This document shows positions 8,888 through 17,567 of a stretch of DNA of 62,961 nucleotides, piece after piece. The translations under genes and the position numbers were made by a program. Source of the stretch: JAQBDA01 sp041301185 (GTDB lineage Bacteria > Chloroflexota > Anaerolineae > Anaerolineales > UBA4823). The notes beneath the pieces are model-generated. The model saw nothing but the letters and a program-made list of their open reading frames with translations, did not search any database and was not told the DNA's origin. The DNA is taken from positions 1-62,961 of the forward strand of contig JBFYSV010000198.1 of the NCBI GenBank assembly GCA_041301185.1, read 5' to 3'. Position 1 is the first letter of the stretch; every line of letters begins with the position of its first letter.

Positions 8888-10123
8888 TTACTTGTCTTCG
8901 AATACAGTCGCCACCGTCATACCCCAACGCAGGCGCGGATCGACGTTATCCAACCGGATGCGGGCCGTGTAGGTGATATCCCCCCGCTTTTCCTCAAATA
9001 AATCGCTGATCGACTCAACGACACCGGTGAGGGTCACCTCAGGCAGCGCATCAGGCGTGATAGACGCCTTATCGCCCAGCACGATATCCACCACCTCAAT
9101 CTCGGTCAGGTTATCCGTTTCGACATACCATTGCGAAAAATCCGCCAGCCGCAGAACTTCCTGCCCGGGAGAGATTCGCTGTCCTTCAATCAAGTCCATC
9201 TCGACAACCGTGCCATTAATGGTTGCTACCAGGTTAAGATCTGCCAGGGCAGCTTCAGCAGATTGGATCGCAGCCTGAGCTGCGGCAATCCGGCTCTCGG
9301 CGGTGACAATCCGACCATCTACGATCGCCAGCTCGTCCGGGTCCGGACCAGCCTGGAGGGTGTCGTACTCCTCCTGAGCCAGGTCCAGGCGTGACTGGGC
9401 TACACTCAGCTCGTCAGCAGCCTGTGACTCAAAAAACTGGCTGGTGCCACCAAGTAGTTTATTTAAGTTTTTCTCCGCAGCCTCAAATTTACGCTGGGCG
9501 TCAGCCAGTTGGCTCAGGTAGTATGCACGCTGAAGATTGGTCTCGGATTTTTTCTCATACGGCTTGTAATCGTCCTCAGCCTTATCAAGCCTGTTCCGAG
9601 CAACTGCCAGATTAGCGCGAGCCTCGTTAAGGTCTGCAACGGAAGCTGGCGCGCTGATATTATCGTTCTTGATTGTGGCCTTGCGCAGCGCATCCTTGGC
9701 AGTCGTCAGCTCTTGAAGTGCTTGAGTCAGGCGTTCAGGAAGATCTCTAAACAGTTGGCCCCTGGCATCCTGAGCGGTGAGAAGCTCCTGCTGGGCAGCA
9801 GCCAGCTCCAGTCTTGCATTTGCCACGCCGGCTTCAAGCGGTTCCCGGTTACCCAGGCTCGCCAGCACGTCTCCGGCTTTAACGACATCACCTTCTTCAA
9901 TCAAGACGTCGAATACCTCCCCGGTGCTATTGAATGACAGGGATACCGTCTCGCGGGGCACCAGGCGCCCGTCGACAACAATACCGGTATCTGCCACAAC
10001 CACCGGGACTGCGGTCGGCGTCCCATCCCCCGCGCCGGTTAATCCCCCCGACTGGCACGCAGCCAGGATCAGGCTGGCGATAATCACAAATACAAAAATG
10101 AACGCGCGATTTCTTTTTTTCAT
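8888..10123 (-). CDS. HlyD/MacA-type periplasmic adaptor (membrane fusion) lipoprotein
   Basis: 411 residues. The signal sequence ends in a lipobox (LILAAC, Cys23). A biotinyl-lipoyl-like half (GEVFDVLIEEGDVVKAGDVLASL) and its partner (ATINGTVVEMDLIEGQRISPGQEVL) flank a long coiled-coil hairpin (about residues 80-265), followed by a beta-barrel/MP domain. This is the architecture of adaptors in MacAB-like systems. AGGAG lies in the right place before the ATG. It is downstream of the FtsX-type permease and its ATPase, so all three probably form one mechanotransmission or export complex. The substrate is unknown. Confidence 0.88.
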   Translation of the reverse strand: MKKRNRAFIFVFVIIASLILAACQSGGLTGAGDGTPTAVPVVVADTGIVVDGRLVPRETVSLSFNSTGEVFDVLIEEGDVVKAGDVLASLGNREPLEAGVANARLELAAAQQELLTAQDARGQLFRDLPERLTQALQELTTAKDALRKATIKNDNISAPASVADLNEARANLAVARNRLDKAEDDYKPYEKKSETNLQRAYYLSQLADAQRKFEAAEKNLNKLLGGTSQFFESQAADELSVAQSRLDLAQEEYDTLQAGPDPDELAIVDGRIVTAESRIAAAQAAIQSAEAALADLNLVATINGTVVEMDLIEGQRISPGQEVLRLADFSQWYVETDNLTEIEVVDIVLGDKASITPDALPEVTLTGVVESISDLFEEKRGDITYTARIRLDNVDPRLRWGMTVATVFEDK

Positions 10124-10162
10124 TGCAACTTACTCCTGATTGATATTGAACTGGTCTATATT

Positions 10163-12562
10163 TTACTCGTATGCCAGCACTTCGCGCACAGTTAAACGGA
10201 CCGCATTGCGCGCTGGGAGAACACAAGCCAGGGCTGAAATGAACAACACCAACCCCAGCCAGATTAAGAATCCATCCAAAGAAAACACATAAACGAGTGG
10301 GCTCTGTAAAATACTGATCCCAACTGCGTAGTTCAATACTATCGCAATCGGCACGGCTAGAATAGTGCCGAAAATCCAGCTAATCACGCCAATTATCATC
10401 CCCTCTGCAACTACCATACGCATGATCGTCCCGCTCGGAGCGCCAATCGCCCGCATCACACCAATTTCACGGGTGCGCTCGAATACGTTGATGCTCATCG
10501 TGCTGGTCATTCCCAGACCACCCACCAGTGCAATCAGCAAGGCCATGATCATCAGGAAAAATACCAGCACATCCAGGGTTGAGGTATTGGCCCGTACCAG
10601 ATCGGATCCAACCAATACCTGACCGACTTCAATCCCCTCAGCTCGAAATACCGCTTCTAGGTCGCGGGCGACGCGTTTTTGGAAAGCCGGGTCGTGCTCT
10701 TCGGTAACCACCCGCAGGCTGCCCGCCATGTTCTGGAAATGGGCAATCTTCGACAGGTACTCGTTGTTAGCATAGATGATTGGCGGAATCACATTGCCAA
10801 CCAGGCGGTACATCCCGACAATCTGCCAGGTATTTTTTACCCCCTCGATATCAATAACCACCTCATCCCCCACTTTCAGCTCAGGTCGCAGAGCGATCAG
10901 ATGATTGCCGATCACGATCGCATTCTCATCCTCCGGACGTAACCACCTGCCTGCGATCAGGGTGGGTTTGATCAGGTTGGAGTCAGCAGGCGGTGAAAGG
11001 AAGCCGATCTGGGTGCCGGTTGCCTGGTCATCCTGGAGCAGCGAGCCGTTCGCACCACCCCATGCTTCCGCTTTAACGACACCAGGTACGCTCATTGCCA
11101 TGGCATGCACTTTCTGCAAACGGTATGGGCGACCGAAGCTGACATTGACATCGCTGAGTATATAGCCAAATGTTTCGTTGATCGCGCTGGTCATCGATGC
11201 CCGCAGGCTAAATACTCCAATGAAAATGGCTCCCGCTAATATCAGGGTCGAAAGAGTCAGGATTAAGCGCGCCTTGCGGCGGAAGGTATTGCGGATCGAG
11301 ATCAGGAACGGGCGAGGTAACCCGCGGATGCGTTCGACCATGCGGTCGAACAGTCCCCTTCTATAGTTTCCGCGTCCCAAGCCATAGCTGGTGATCGCCT
11401 CTCGTACCGTAATGCGGGTGCTCTTGTAAACCGGTAATATCGCGGCTACAACCGGTATTACCAGGGCAACAAATACTTGCAGGGCAATACTCTCGGGAGC
11501 AAAGTGAAATGGGCTGGGATTAAAGTTTAAAAACGTTGCAATCCCACCGCCGGTGGTGGTGGATAATAATGCACCCAGGGGGATTGCAACTGCCAGGGAT
11601 AACAACCCATAAAAGATGGTCAATACCAGGTACATCACCACCAGTTGGCCTGTCGCTGCGCCGACTGCCTTCATGACCCCGATCTGGCGTACCTGCTGGT
11701 TGAGCAGAGCATTGAGGGTATTGACTACCAGAAATGCGCTCAGGGCAACGGACAGCCCACCCAGGAACATCATCATCGCTCCTAATGATGCAGTGATATC
11801 GGCTGCAAAATGCCTTCCAGGCTGAAAAACAAAAGTGAAGTAGGCTGTGCGACCGCTTTCCTCTAATTTGTCCGCAACCGCTTCTGCTACGGCCTTTACA
11901 TGCTCCTCGTCGCGTTGGTTCTCTTCCACCGTCAGATAAACCTGGCTATATTCGCGCGCCCCGCCCAACCAGACGAGCGTGTCCGGAGAGGTATAAGCAT
12001 AGGCTGCCTGAGAGAAGGCATATGGCGGGATTGTCACATCAAACACAAAACCGGCAACTCGCAGTTTACGCTGGGTGCCATCTGCAGATTCTGTAGTGAT
12101 ATAGTCGCCCGGATTCACCTGGAGCACATTTTGAATAGAACGATCCAGGTACACTTCTCTTTCACCTAAAGGAGGGATCGTTTCCCCGGGCTTTTCCGGC
12201 TGCAACATTGACACCTTCATTTGCTCAACTGGGGGAATACCCGTCAGGCTTAATGCGATCCATTCGCCATTGGGTCCAAGCACGCGCCCGGTCTCGCCAC
12301 TACGCCCTTCAACATCACCTACCCCAGGCACCCGCGCCAGGGATGGTAAAAGGTCGTCGTCAAATAAATCGGTGTAGATAATCGCCCCATGCGGGTTAGC
12401 AACCTGGTAGTTGTTGTCCAGGTCAGGCAGGGTGATAAAGAACAAATCTCCCACAAAACCCACCGCAAAAACCCCGACTGCAATGGTGAGCATCACCAGC
12501 AAGGTACGGGCTTTGTGATCCCACAAGTCGTGGAAAATCTTGGACCAGCGCGGGCGGCTCAT
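10163..12562 (-). CDS. MacB/FtsX-type ABC transporter permease
   Basis: 799 residues with a duplicated layout. An N-terminal membrane segment (TLLVMLTIAVGVFAVGFVG) and a large extracytoplasmic MacB-PCD-like domain are followed by an FtsX block of three segments (about residues 265-385). A second anchor (LILTLSTLILAGAIFIGVF), a second extracytoplasmic domain and a final FtsX block (about 670-790) complete it. FtsX motifs such as VRQIGVMKAVGAATGQ and TREIGVMRAIGAPSG are visible. Its start overlaps the ATPase stop by four bases (ATGA), indicating translational coupling. It probably acts with the adjacent adaptor in envelope export. Confidence 0.9.
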   Translation of the reverse strand: MSRPRWSKIFHDLWDHKARTLLVMLTIAVGVFAVGFVGDLFFITLPDLDNNYQVANPHGAIIYTDLFDDDLLPSLARVPGVGDVEGRSGETGRVLGPNGEWIALSLTGIPPVEQMKVSMLQPEKPGETIPPLGEREVYLDRSIQNVLQVNPGDYITTESADGTQRKLRVAGFVFDVTIPPYAFSQAAYAYTSPDTLVWLGGAREYSQVYLTVEENQRDEEHVKAVAEAVADKLEESGRTAYFTFVFQPGRHFAADITASLGAMMMFLGGLSVALSAFLVVNTLNALLNQQVRQIGVMKAVGAATGQLVVMYLVLTIFYGLLSLAVAIPLGALLSTTTGGGIATFLNFNPSPFHFAPESIALQVFVALVIPVVAAILPVYKSTRITVREAITSYGLGRGNYRRGLFDRMVERIRGLPRPFLISIRNTFRRKARLILTLSTLILAGAIFIGVFSLRASMTSAINETFGYILSDVNVSFGRPYRLQKVHAMAMSVPGVVKAEAWGGANGSLLQDDQATGTQIGFLSPPADSNLIKPTLIAGRWLRPEDENAIVIGNHLIALRPELKVGDEVVIDIEGVKNTWQIVGMYRLVGNVIPPIIYANNEYLSKIAHFQNMAGSLRVVTEEHDPAFQKRVARDLEAVFRAEGIEVGQVLVGSDLVRANTSTLDVLVFFLMIMALLIALVGGLGMTSTMSINVFERTREIGVMRAIGAPSGTIMRMVVAEGMIIGVISWIFGTILAVPIAIVLNYAVGISILQSPLVYVFSLDGFLIWLGLVLFISALACVLPARNAVRLTVREVLAYE

Positions 12563-13722
12563 TTTCCCCTCCCGTTACGCACCTGAACATTTTCCGCTGC
12601 CCTGTGTTCTGCAATGAGCGCCAGAGCATCTCGGGTAGCTTCCGATTCAGACATGAGCCGGATGAATGCCTCACGATCGAGGGTGACCAACTCAACAGGC
12701 GATTCAGACATAGCCCGAATTGTGGCGATATTGCGCCCGCCGCGCATCAGTTCCACTTCCCCAAAATACTCTCCAGGTCCGGGGCGCATTACCACGACAT
12801 CTGATCCACCCTGGCGTTTAAGCGCCACCTCGGCGCGCCCTTTCGTGACAATGTAAAACCGGTCGCCGGTCTCGCCCTCCTTCAGGATTGTCTCACCGGG
12901 AGCGTAGACCATTGGATGCAAGTCATGCGTGGCTTCGAGCAATTGCTGGTGGCTCAATTGGGGCAGCGCCCGGGCAATAAATTCGTTGACGATCTCGCCA
13001 TCCACGATTAATAACGTGCGCGAAACCCGTTGAGCCAGGCTGGAGTCATGGGTAACCATGATGACCGTCTTACCCTGGCGGGCAAGATCTTCGAACATCT
13101 TGAAAATGATCTCAGCAGTCTTAGAGTCCAGGTTGCCAGTTGGCTCATCTGCCAGCAGGATAGGAGGATCGTTCGCCAATGCGCGGGCAATCGCCACGCG
13201 TTGCTGCTGCCCGCCGGAGATGGCAGTCGGTAGCTTATAGGCATGCTCTTCCATCTCGACCATACGCAATAACTCCAGAGCGCGCTCCTTACGCTGCCGT
13301 GGCGAGTACATATTGCAGAAATCCATCGGGAGCATGATGTTTTCCAACAAAGTCAGCATTGGCAGGAGCTGGAAAAATTGAAAAACAATACCCAGGTTGC
13401 GCCCGCGCCAGATCGCCAGCTGGTTCTCACTCAAACGGTGCACTTCGGTATCGCCGATAATGACCTCTCCGGATGTCGGACGGTCTATCCCGGTGATCAT
13501 GTTAATCAGGGTCGATTTGCCACTGCCCGATTTACCGATTACCCCCACGAATTCGCCCGGTTTGAATTCCGCATCGATGCTCTTCAGGACGGTAAAATCA
13601 CCCGCTGCTGTCGAGAAGGTTTTGACAATATCCTGCAGCTGGATATAAGCAGCATTGCCATTACTCGACGATGGATGGTTGTTCTTTCCATTCGTTTTTT
13701 TGCGGCGGAATAATTGCGCCAT
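12559..13722 (-). CDS. ABC transporter ATPase (MacB/LolD type) fused to a cyclic-nucleotide-binding-like domain
   Basis: 387 residues. The ATPase domain (about 27-250) has Walker A GKSGSGKST, Q-loop FQFFQLLP, signature SGGQQQRV, Walker B ILLADEP and H-loop VTHD, all intact. From about residue 260 a cNMP-binding fold follows: YAPGETILKEGETGDRFYIVTKG and then FGEVELMRGGRNIATIRA. In true cNMP binders the phosphate-contacting Arg sits one residue later (PRAAT); here that place is Asn, so nucleotide binding is uncertain. The start is fixed by AAGGAGGT at 13732-13739. It is the first gene of the exporter operon. Confidence 0.9.
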   Translation of the reverse strand: MAQLFRRKKTNGKNNHPSSSNGNAAYIQLQDIVKTFSTAAGDFTVLKSIDAEFKPGEFVGVIGKSGSGKSTLINMITGIDRPTSGEVIIGDTEVHRLSENQLAIWRGRNLGIVFQFFQLLPMLTLLENIMLPMDFCNMYSPRQRKERALELLRMVEMEEHAYKLPTAISGGQQQRVAIARALANDPPILLADEPTGNLDSKTAEIIFKMFEDLARQGKTVIMVTHDSSLAQRVSRTLLIVDGEIVNEFIARALPQLSHQQLLEATHDLHPMVYAPGETILKEGETGDRFYIVTKGRAEVALKRQGGSDVVVMRPGPGEYFGEVELMRGGRNIATIRAMSESPVELVTLDREAFIRLMSESEATRDALALIAEHRAAENVQVRNGRGK

Positions 13723-14097
13723 GTCGGGATTACCTCCTTCTCAAGTAAGCCCATTTCCCTGGGTGCGTCCGGTTGATCTCCCTGACCCATGATCTCCAGA
13801 CACAATTTATCCATATCTTATCCACGAGTTCTGATCATCATACGCAGGAGAAGAATTAAGGTCGCGTTCTTGCCCTCGCAATAGACCTCTCCACACAATC
13901 ATCTTATCAAATATAAAGATCGACCACAACCAACGAAAGACGTATCCGCTCCTGGTCAACCAGACAGGATAAAACCTATCCCTCGGAAGGGCATCCATTT
14001 TTTCTGCCTGAGACAAGGATTACACACTGGTTGGCAACCTACCGGGCGAAGTGAGCGAGACGAACTATGGTATCATCTCTACCTGTGAGAGGCTGCC
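13723..14097 (+). other. divergent intergenic region, no gene recognised
   Basis: 375 bases between the exporter operon (minus) and the xdhC-like gene (plus). It must hold both promoters, but I could not identify a convincing -35/-10 pair for either. Two DnaA-box-like nonamers, TTATCCATA (13807) and TTATCCACG (13818), lie close together without the AT-rich unwinding element or repeated array of an origin. Short frames here have no ribosome binding site. Confidence 0.5.
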
Positions 14098-15141
14098 ATG
14101 CACGATATTCTTAGCGATGTTACTCAGTGGATCGATCAAAACGAGCCGGTTGTACTGGCTACCGTGGTTCAGACCTGGGGTTCCTCCCCGCGGGGTGTAG
14201 GTGCGAAGATGGCCTTTACATCCAGCGGGAAAATCGCCGGCTCTGTCAGCGGTGGTTGTGTGGAGGGTGCAGTCTATGAAAACGGCTTGCAGACCCTGAA
14301 AACCCGGCAATCACAATTATTGCACTTTGGCGTCGCCGATGAGACCGCTTTCGAAGTTGGCCTGGCTTGCGGCGGGAAAATTGAGGTCTTTGTCAGGCGG
14401 CTTGATCCTGGCATCTTCCGGATTCTGCAGGCAGAAATCATTGGGCAGCAAGCAGTGGTGATTGTCTCAGCTCTGGAAGGCCCGCCTGACCTTAAGGGTA
14501 AAGAGATCCTGGTTACCGAGGCTGGCAAGGTAGAAGGCACCCTGGGAGGCGGGTTGGATGGGGAAGCCGTCCGGTTCGCTATCCAGGCATTGCAGGAAGA
14601 GCAATCGCAGACGTTCACACTGCAGACCGCGACCGGAGACCTGCTGCACCTATTCGCGGATGTGATCCTTCCCCCGCCAACGCTGGTCATGGTCGGCGGC
14701 GTGCATATCACGATAGCCCTATCTGCCATTGCCAAGGCGCTTGGCTACCGCACGATTGTCATCGATCCGCGCCGGTTATTCGGAAGCCAGGAACGCTTCC
14801 CGCACGTCGACCAGCTGATCCAGGAATGGCCGCAAGAGGCTTTACCAAAAATCAAGCTCACCCGGAGCACCTGCGTGGCAATGCTCACCCACGACCCCAA
14901 GATTGACGACCCTGCCCTGAAAATCGTCCTGGACAGCCCGATATTTTACATCGGCGCTTTGGGCAGCCGCAAAACCCAGGAAAGCCGCCGCCAGCGTCTG
15001 CTGGCAGACGGGCTATCCCAAGCCCAACTGGACCGCATCCATGGCCCGGTGGGCATCGATTTAGGAGCGAAAACTCCCGACGAGATCGCCCTATCGGTGA
15101 TGGCGGAGATCATCTCTGTGCGGCGCGGGCGAATAGGCTAG
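14098..15141 (+). CDS. XdhC/CoxF family protein (molybdenum-hydroxylase maturation type)
   Basis: 347 residues. The N-terminal XdhC_CoxI domain has VLATVVQTWGSSPRGVGAKM and GSVSGGCVEGAV; a second small segment repeats the theme (GTLGGGLDGEAV). The C-terminal Rossmann-like domain contains VMVGGVHITIALSAIAKALGY and IGALGSRKTQESRRQRL, ending IALSVMAEIISVRRG. Family members bind the molybdenum cofactor and help its sulfuration and insertion into xanthine dehydrogenase-type enzymes. No such enzyme is in the window, so its client is unknown. GAGAGG precedes the start. Confidence 0.88.
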   Translation: MHDILSDVTQWIDQNEPVVLATVVQTWGSSPRGVGAKMAFTSSGKIAGSVSGGCVEGAVYENGLQTLKTRQSQLLHFGVADETAFEVGLACGGKIEVFVRRLDPGIFRILQAEIIGQQAVVIVSALEGPPDLKGKEILVTEAGKVEGTLGGGLDGEAVRFAIQALQEEQSQTFTLQTATGDLLHLFADVILPPPTLVMVGGVHITIALSAIAKALGYRTIVIDPRRLFGSQERFPHVDQLIQEWPQEALPKIKLTRSTCVAMLTHDPKIDDPALKIVLDSPIFYIGALGSRKTQESRRQRLLADGLSQAQLDRIHGPVGIDLGAKTPDEIALSVMAEIISVRRGRIG

Positions 15142-15143
15142 GA

Positions 15144-15168
15144 CTGGGGGCAAGCGAGCAACCCCCAG
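15144..15168. repeat. GC-rich hairpin between convergent genes
   Basis: CTGGGGG (15144-15150) and CCCCCAG (15162-15168) flank an 11-base loop. It lies directly after the xdhC-like stop and before the end of the oppositely oriented cyclophilin-like gene. There is no T-tract, so I call it a possible transcript-end or mRNA-protecting hairpin, not a proven terminator. Confidence 0.45.
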
Positions 15169-15194
15169 GTGCTTCGCAGCGCGCCGGCGAGCAA

Positions 15195-15584
15195 TTACGC
15201 AGCCCGCTCTAAAATGACCTTGTCACCATCCTTTACCTGTCGGAAGCGTGTCGCATCTCCGGTCAGCTTGCCCAGTAGATTGACCGGGCTGGCAGCCCGA
15301 GGCCGGCTGCCCGAGCTGACCGGGGTTGGTCCGAAGAAGATGCAAAATGCGCTGCCCGGCGGCCAGTAACCCAAATCGCCCACTTCAACATCCTGTAGAG
15401 CACCCGCCTCGCTACCGGTTTTGACCGGAATCGAGAAGTAAATCTCTTCTCCCCAGCGGTTGGCGCGTCCTTCGATCGGGAGGGCCTCCCAAACCAGCCG
15501 CGCGGTCGGGCTATCATTCAAGTCTGCTTCCATCTCGATGGTTCCAGCGCATATACGGATTGTATTCACTGGCATTCTCTCCAT
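15195..15584 (-). CDS. cyclophilin-like fold protein (TM1367-like)
   Basis: About 129 residues. It closely follows the pattern of Thermotoga TM1367: NRWGEEIYFSIPV, VEVGDLGYWPPGSAFCIFFG, and an ASPVNLLGKL segment near the end. The family has a cyclophilin-like beta barrel without the proline-isomerase active-site residues; its biochemical role is not established. An ATG at 15575 (MPVNTIR) is an alternative start; GGAG lies unusually close to it, so the start is uncertain. It is 18 bases downstream of the DUF166 gene, and the pairing is suggestive. Confidence 0.82.
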   Translation of the reverse strand: MERMPVNTIRICAGTIEMEADLNDSPTARLVWEALPIEGRANRWGEEIYFSIPVKTGSEAGALQDVEVGDLGYWPPGSAFCIFFGPTPVSSGSRPRAASPVNLLGKLTGDATRFRQVKDGDKVILERAA

Positions 15585-15602
15585 TATTTTTCAATCACTG
15601 GT

Positions 15603-16370
15603 TTAACTCTCGTCACTGCGCGTGCCCGGTGCGAGGTACTGGATGCGTTTATATGGCTTGACCTGGGCGGCAACATTGTCCTTGAGGACGTTCCCTGAGA
15701 CGTGCATCAGGGTATCGCCAAAATCGATGTCTTTTCCCATGCTCGCCAGGCAAGGGTAATGGTGGTGGAGCAGCCCGGCTTTCTCCTCGGCTTCGTCTGC
15801 CGACAGGCCCACCAGACCCTGCGCCACGTAACGAGCACAGCCGCATACCGCATCCCGGCGCACCTCGGCAGAGATAATCTGGCGCGTCTCAGGATCGATA
15901 GTGATCTCCAGCTCCGGCTGCCCAAAATAGCGCGCAAATTCGGAGATGTAGGGGCTATCGTACTCCAGGCGCTGGCGGCGGGTTACCCCAAAATCCGTTT
16001 CGGTCAGCGAGCAGAGCGGCTTGGGCGTGGCACAAGCCACATCCATCTTTTCTAACCAGCCGCGCAGCTGGCGCGCCAGACCGCGCGGCAACCAGGACTC
16101 GTTATCTACTGAAGCAATCACTCCTCTGGCGCCGGTCATGGCGGCGATATCCGGCAGCAGCTCCGCCACACCCTTATGCTCGGCGAATGACAGGATCAGC
16201 TCGCAGGCAGGCAGCTGCTCGGGCAGGTAATCTTCAGGGTAATCGATCACCAGAGGGAAAAATTGCGGCGCGTTCCACACTTCCACCTGCCAGCTGGACG
16301 GTCCCTGCTGGCGGATATTCTCCACGTGCCGGGCGCCATATTCGCCTGAAATGATCGCCAAAATACGCAT
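15603..16370 (-). CDS. DUF166 family protein
   Basis: 255 residues. It matches the DUF166 pattern best known from methanogens and other anaerobes: MRILAIISGEYGARHVENI at the N-terminus, a DAVCGCARYVAQGLVG segment with paired Cys at about residue 200, and LLHHHYPCLASMGKD near residue 220. The conserved Cys and His residues suggest metal or Fe-S binding, but no function is established that I know of. The start is the ATG at 16370 with GGAGG six bases upstream; an upstream TTG was rejected. It is followed in the same operon by the TM1367-like gene. Confidence 0.82.
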   Translation of the reverse strand: MRILAIISGEYGARHVENIRQQGPSSWQVEVWNAPQFFPLVIDYPEDYLPEQLPACELILSFAEHKGVAELLPDIAAMTGARGVIASVDNESWLPRGLARQLRGWLEKMDVACATPKPLCSLTETDFGVTRRQRLEYDSPYISEFARYFGQPELEITIDPETRQIISAEVRRDAVCGCARYVAQGLVGLSADEAEEKAGLLHHHYPCLASMGKDIDFGDTLMHVSGNVLKDNVAAQVKPYKRIQYLAPGTRSDES

Positions 16371-16439
16371 TCTCAACCTCCACTTTTCTCAACGTTAATC
16401 ACCAACTCAAGCCGCCAGGAGCGTAACCGGACCTGGCAA

Positions 16440-16445
16440 ATTATA
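16440..16445 (-). promoter_or_regulatory. possible -10 element upstream of the DUF166 operon
   Basis: A perfect TATAAT on the minus strand, 70 bases upstream of the DUF166 start. No matching -35 is evident at 16-18 bases. The surrounding gap, 16371-16609, otherwise holds only this and the hairpin at 16513-16549. Confidence 0.3.
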
Positions 16446-16512
16446 TCCCAATCACACCCCTGGCAGATTCTTTCCCGGCTCGTTCTCCGGTCTCATTCAT
16501 CCCTTATGATGT

Positions 16513-16549
16513 AAAGCGCCCCCCGCTCAGGTAGATGAACGGGGGGCTT
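16513..16549 (-). terminator. GC-rich hairpin at the end of the large catabolic operon
   Basis: On the minus strand AAGCCCCCCG pairs with CGGGGGGCGCTT across a 15-base loop, about 60 bases past the stop of the DapA-family gene. A very stable stem but only a short T-run afterwards. It probably ends the transcript of the 16.6-29.8 kb operon. Confidence 0.6.
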
Positions 16550-16609
16550 AAGGGGAGGGGGAACCGGCCCGAAGTAAGCCTTCTGAATGTAATTTCGCCC
16601 GAGAACGGG

Positions 16610-17545
16610 TCAGGATATGGTCTTATCGTCTCCCATCTCCATCGGCAGGTCCAACTCAGCCAGGCCGAGGCGGATGATCTCGCGAATTTCACGGTATTTC
16701 GGGCTTTCAAACGGCGGAAGAGCCATCGGCAGGCGAGGATAACCGGCATTGTAGCCGCGGGCATACAATCCCATATGGGATACTAGGGTGCTATCGATAA
16801 AGTGCATCTTGCGGCTCAGGTCCATCATCACCAGATATGCCTTCTCCGCTTTGTCGAACTCGCCTGCAAAAGTGGTTTGGACAAGGTAAGTGATCACCTC
16901 CGGCGCCCAGTTGTTCATGCCGGCAATCATCGCCCGGATGCCCATGTGGTAATACGGCAGCCAGCCTTTGGAGGTGCCCAGGATGATCTCGAAGTTCTTG
17001 TGGTTCACCCTGGCATCGTAATACAGGCTGCTCAGGAAACCTACATCCACCGGGCTATCCTTCAATCCGGCTAAGCCCAACTCTTGCAGCTTGTAGACTG
17101 TATTCAGCGTAAAGTTGAAGCGGGAGGTCTCTGGATTGTTGTACGCATAAACCGGTAGAGTCACGCTTTCGACGATCTCTTTATAAAAACGAATGATCAG
17201 GTCTTCAGAGTGCTTGTAATAGAATGGAGGCACAGCCGAGATAGCATCCACACCAATCGCCTGGGCGGCCCTGGCTAACTCGATGGTCGATTTGGTATCG
17301 ATACAGCCTACGTGGGGTAGCAGAATTTTCCCGCTGAACCCGGCAGCCACTTCTTTGGCTATTTGATAGACCTGCACCCGCTCCTCGATGCTCATCAATG
17401 GACCTGCGCCATACGAGCCAGTCAGGAATAAGCCATCCACGCCTTTCTCAAACATCCACTGCATATGCCAGCGGGTCTTATCAGGATCGAGGTTGCCCTG
17501 GGCATCAAAAAATGTAATATTCGGTACCAATGAACCCTTGATCAT
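16610..17545 (-). CDS. dihydrodipicolinate synthase / 2-keto-acid lyase family protein
   Basis: A 311-residue class I (Schiff-base) aldolase or dehydratase. The catalytic Tyr is in LPVYAYNNPETS (about residue 135) and the Schiff-base Lys in LAGLKDSPVD (about 163). The substrate-loop motif, normally GTTGE in the family, reads GSYGAG, so this is unlikely to be biosynthetic DapA. In the sugar-acid operon it may split or dehydrate a 2-keto-3-deoxy sugar acid, as L-KDA dehydratases and KDG aldolases of this family do. The start is the ATG at 17545 with AAGGAG eight bases upstream. It is the last gene of the operon, 22 bases after an FGGY kinase. Confidence 0.85.
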   Translation of the reverse strand: MIKGSLVPNITFFDAQGNLDPDKTRWHMQWMFEKGVDGLFLTGSYGAGPLMSIEERVQVYQIAKEVAAGFSGKILLPHVGCIDTKSTIELARAAQAIGVDAISAVPPFYYKHSEDLIIRFYKEIVESVTLPVYAYNNPETSRFNFTLNTVYKLQELGLAGLKDSPVDVGFLSSLYYDARVNHKNFEIILGTSKGWLPYYHMGIRAMIAGMNNWAPEVITYLVQTTFAGEFDKAEKAYLVMMDLSRKMHFIDSTLVSHMGLYARGYNAGYPRLPMALPPFESPKYREIREIIRLGLAELDLPMEMGDDKTIS

Positions 17546-17567
17546 TTTTATCACTCCTTAAGTTCGC

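Noticed and set aside
13807..13826. Replication origin from two DnaA-box-like nonamers
   Set aside because: Only two imperfect boxes, no AT-rich unwinding region, no dnaA/dnaN nearby.
13807..14016. A 69-codon minus-strand gene upstream of the exporter operon
   Set aside because: No binding site, no hydrophobic or conserved pattern, and it would fill the only space for two divergent promoters.
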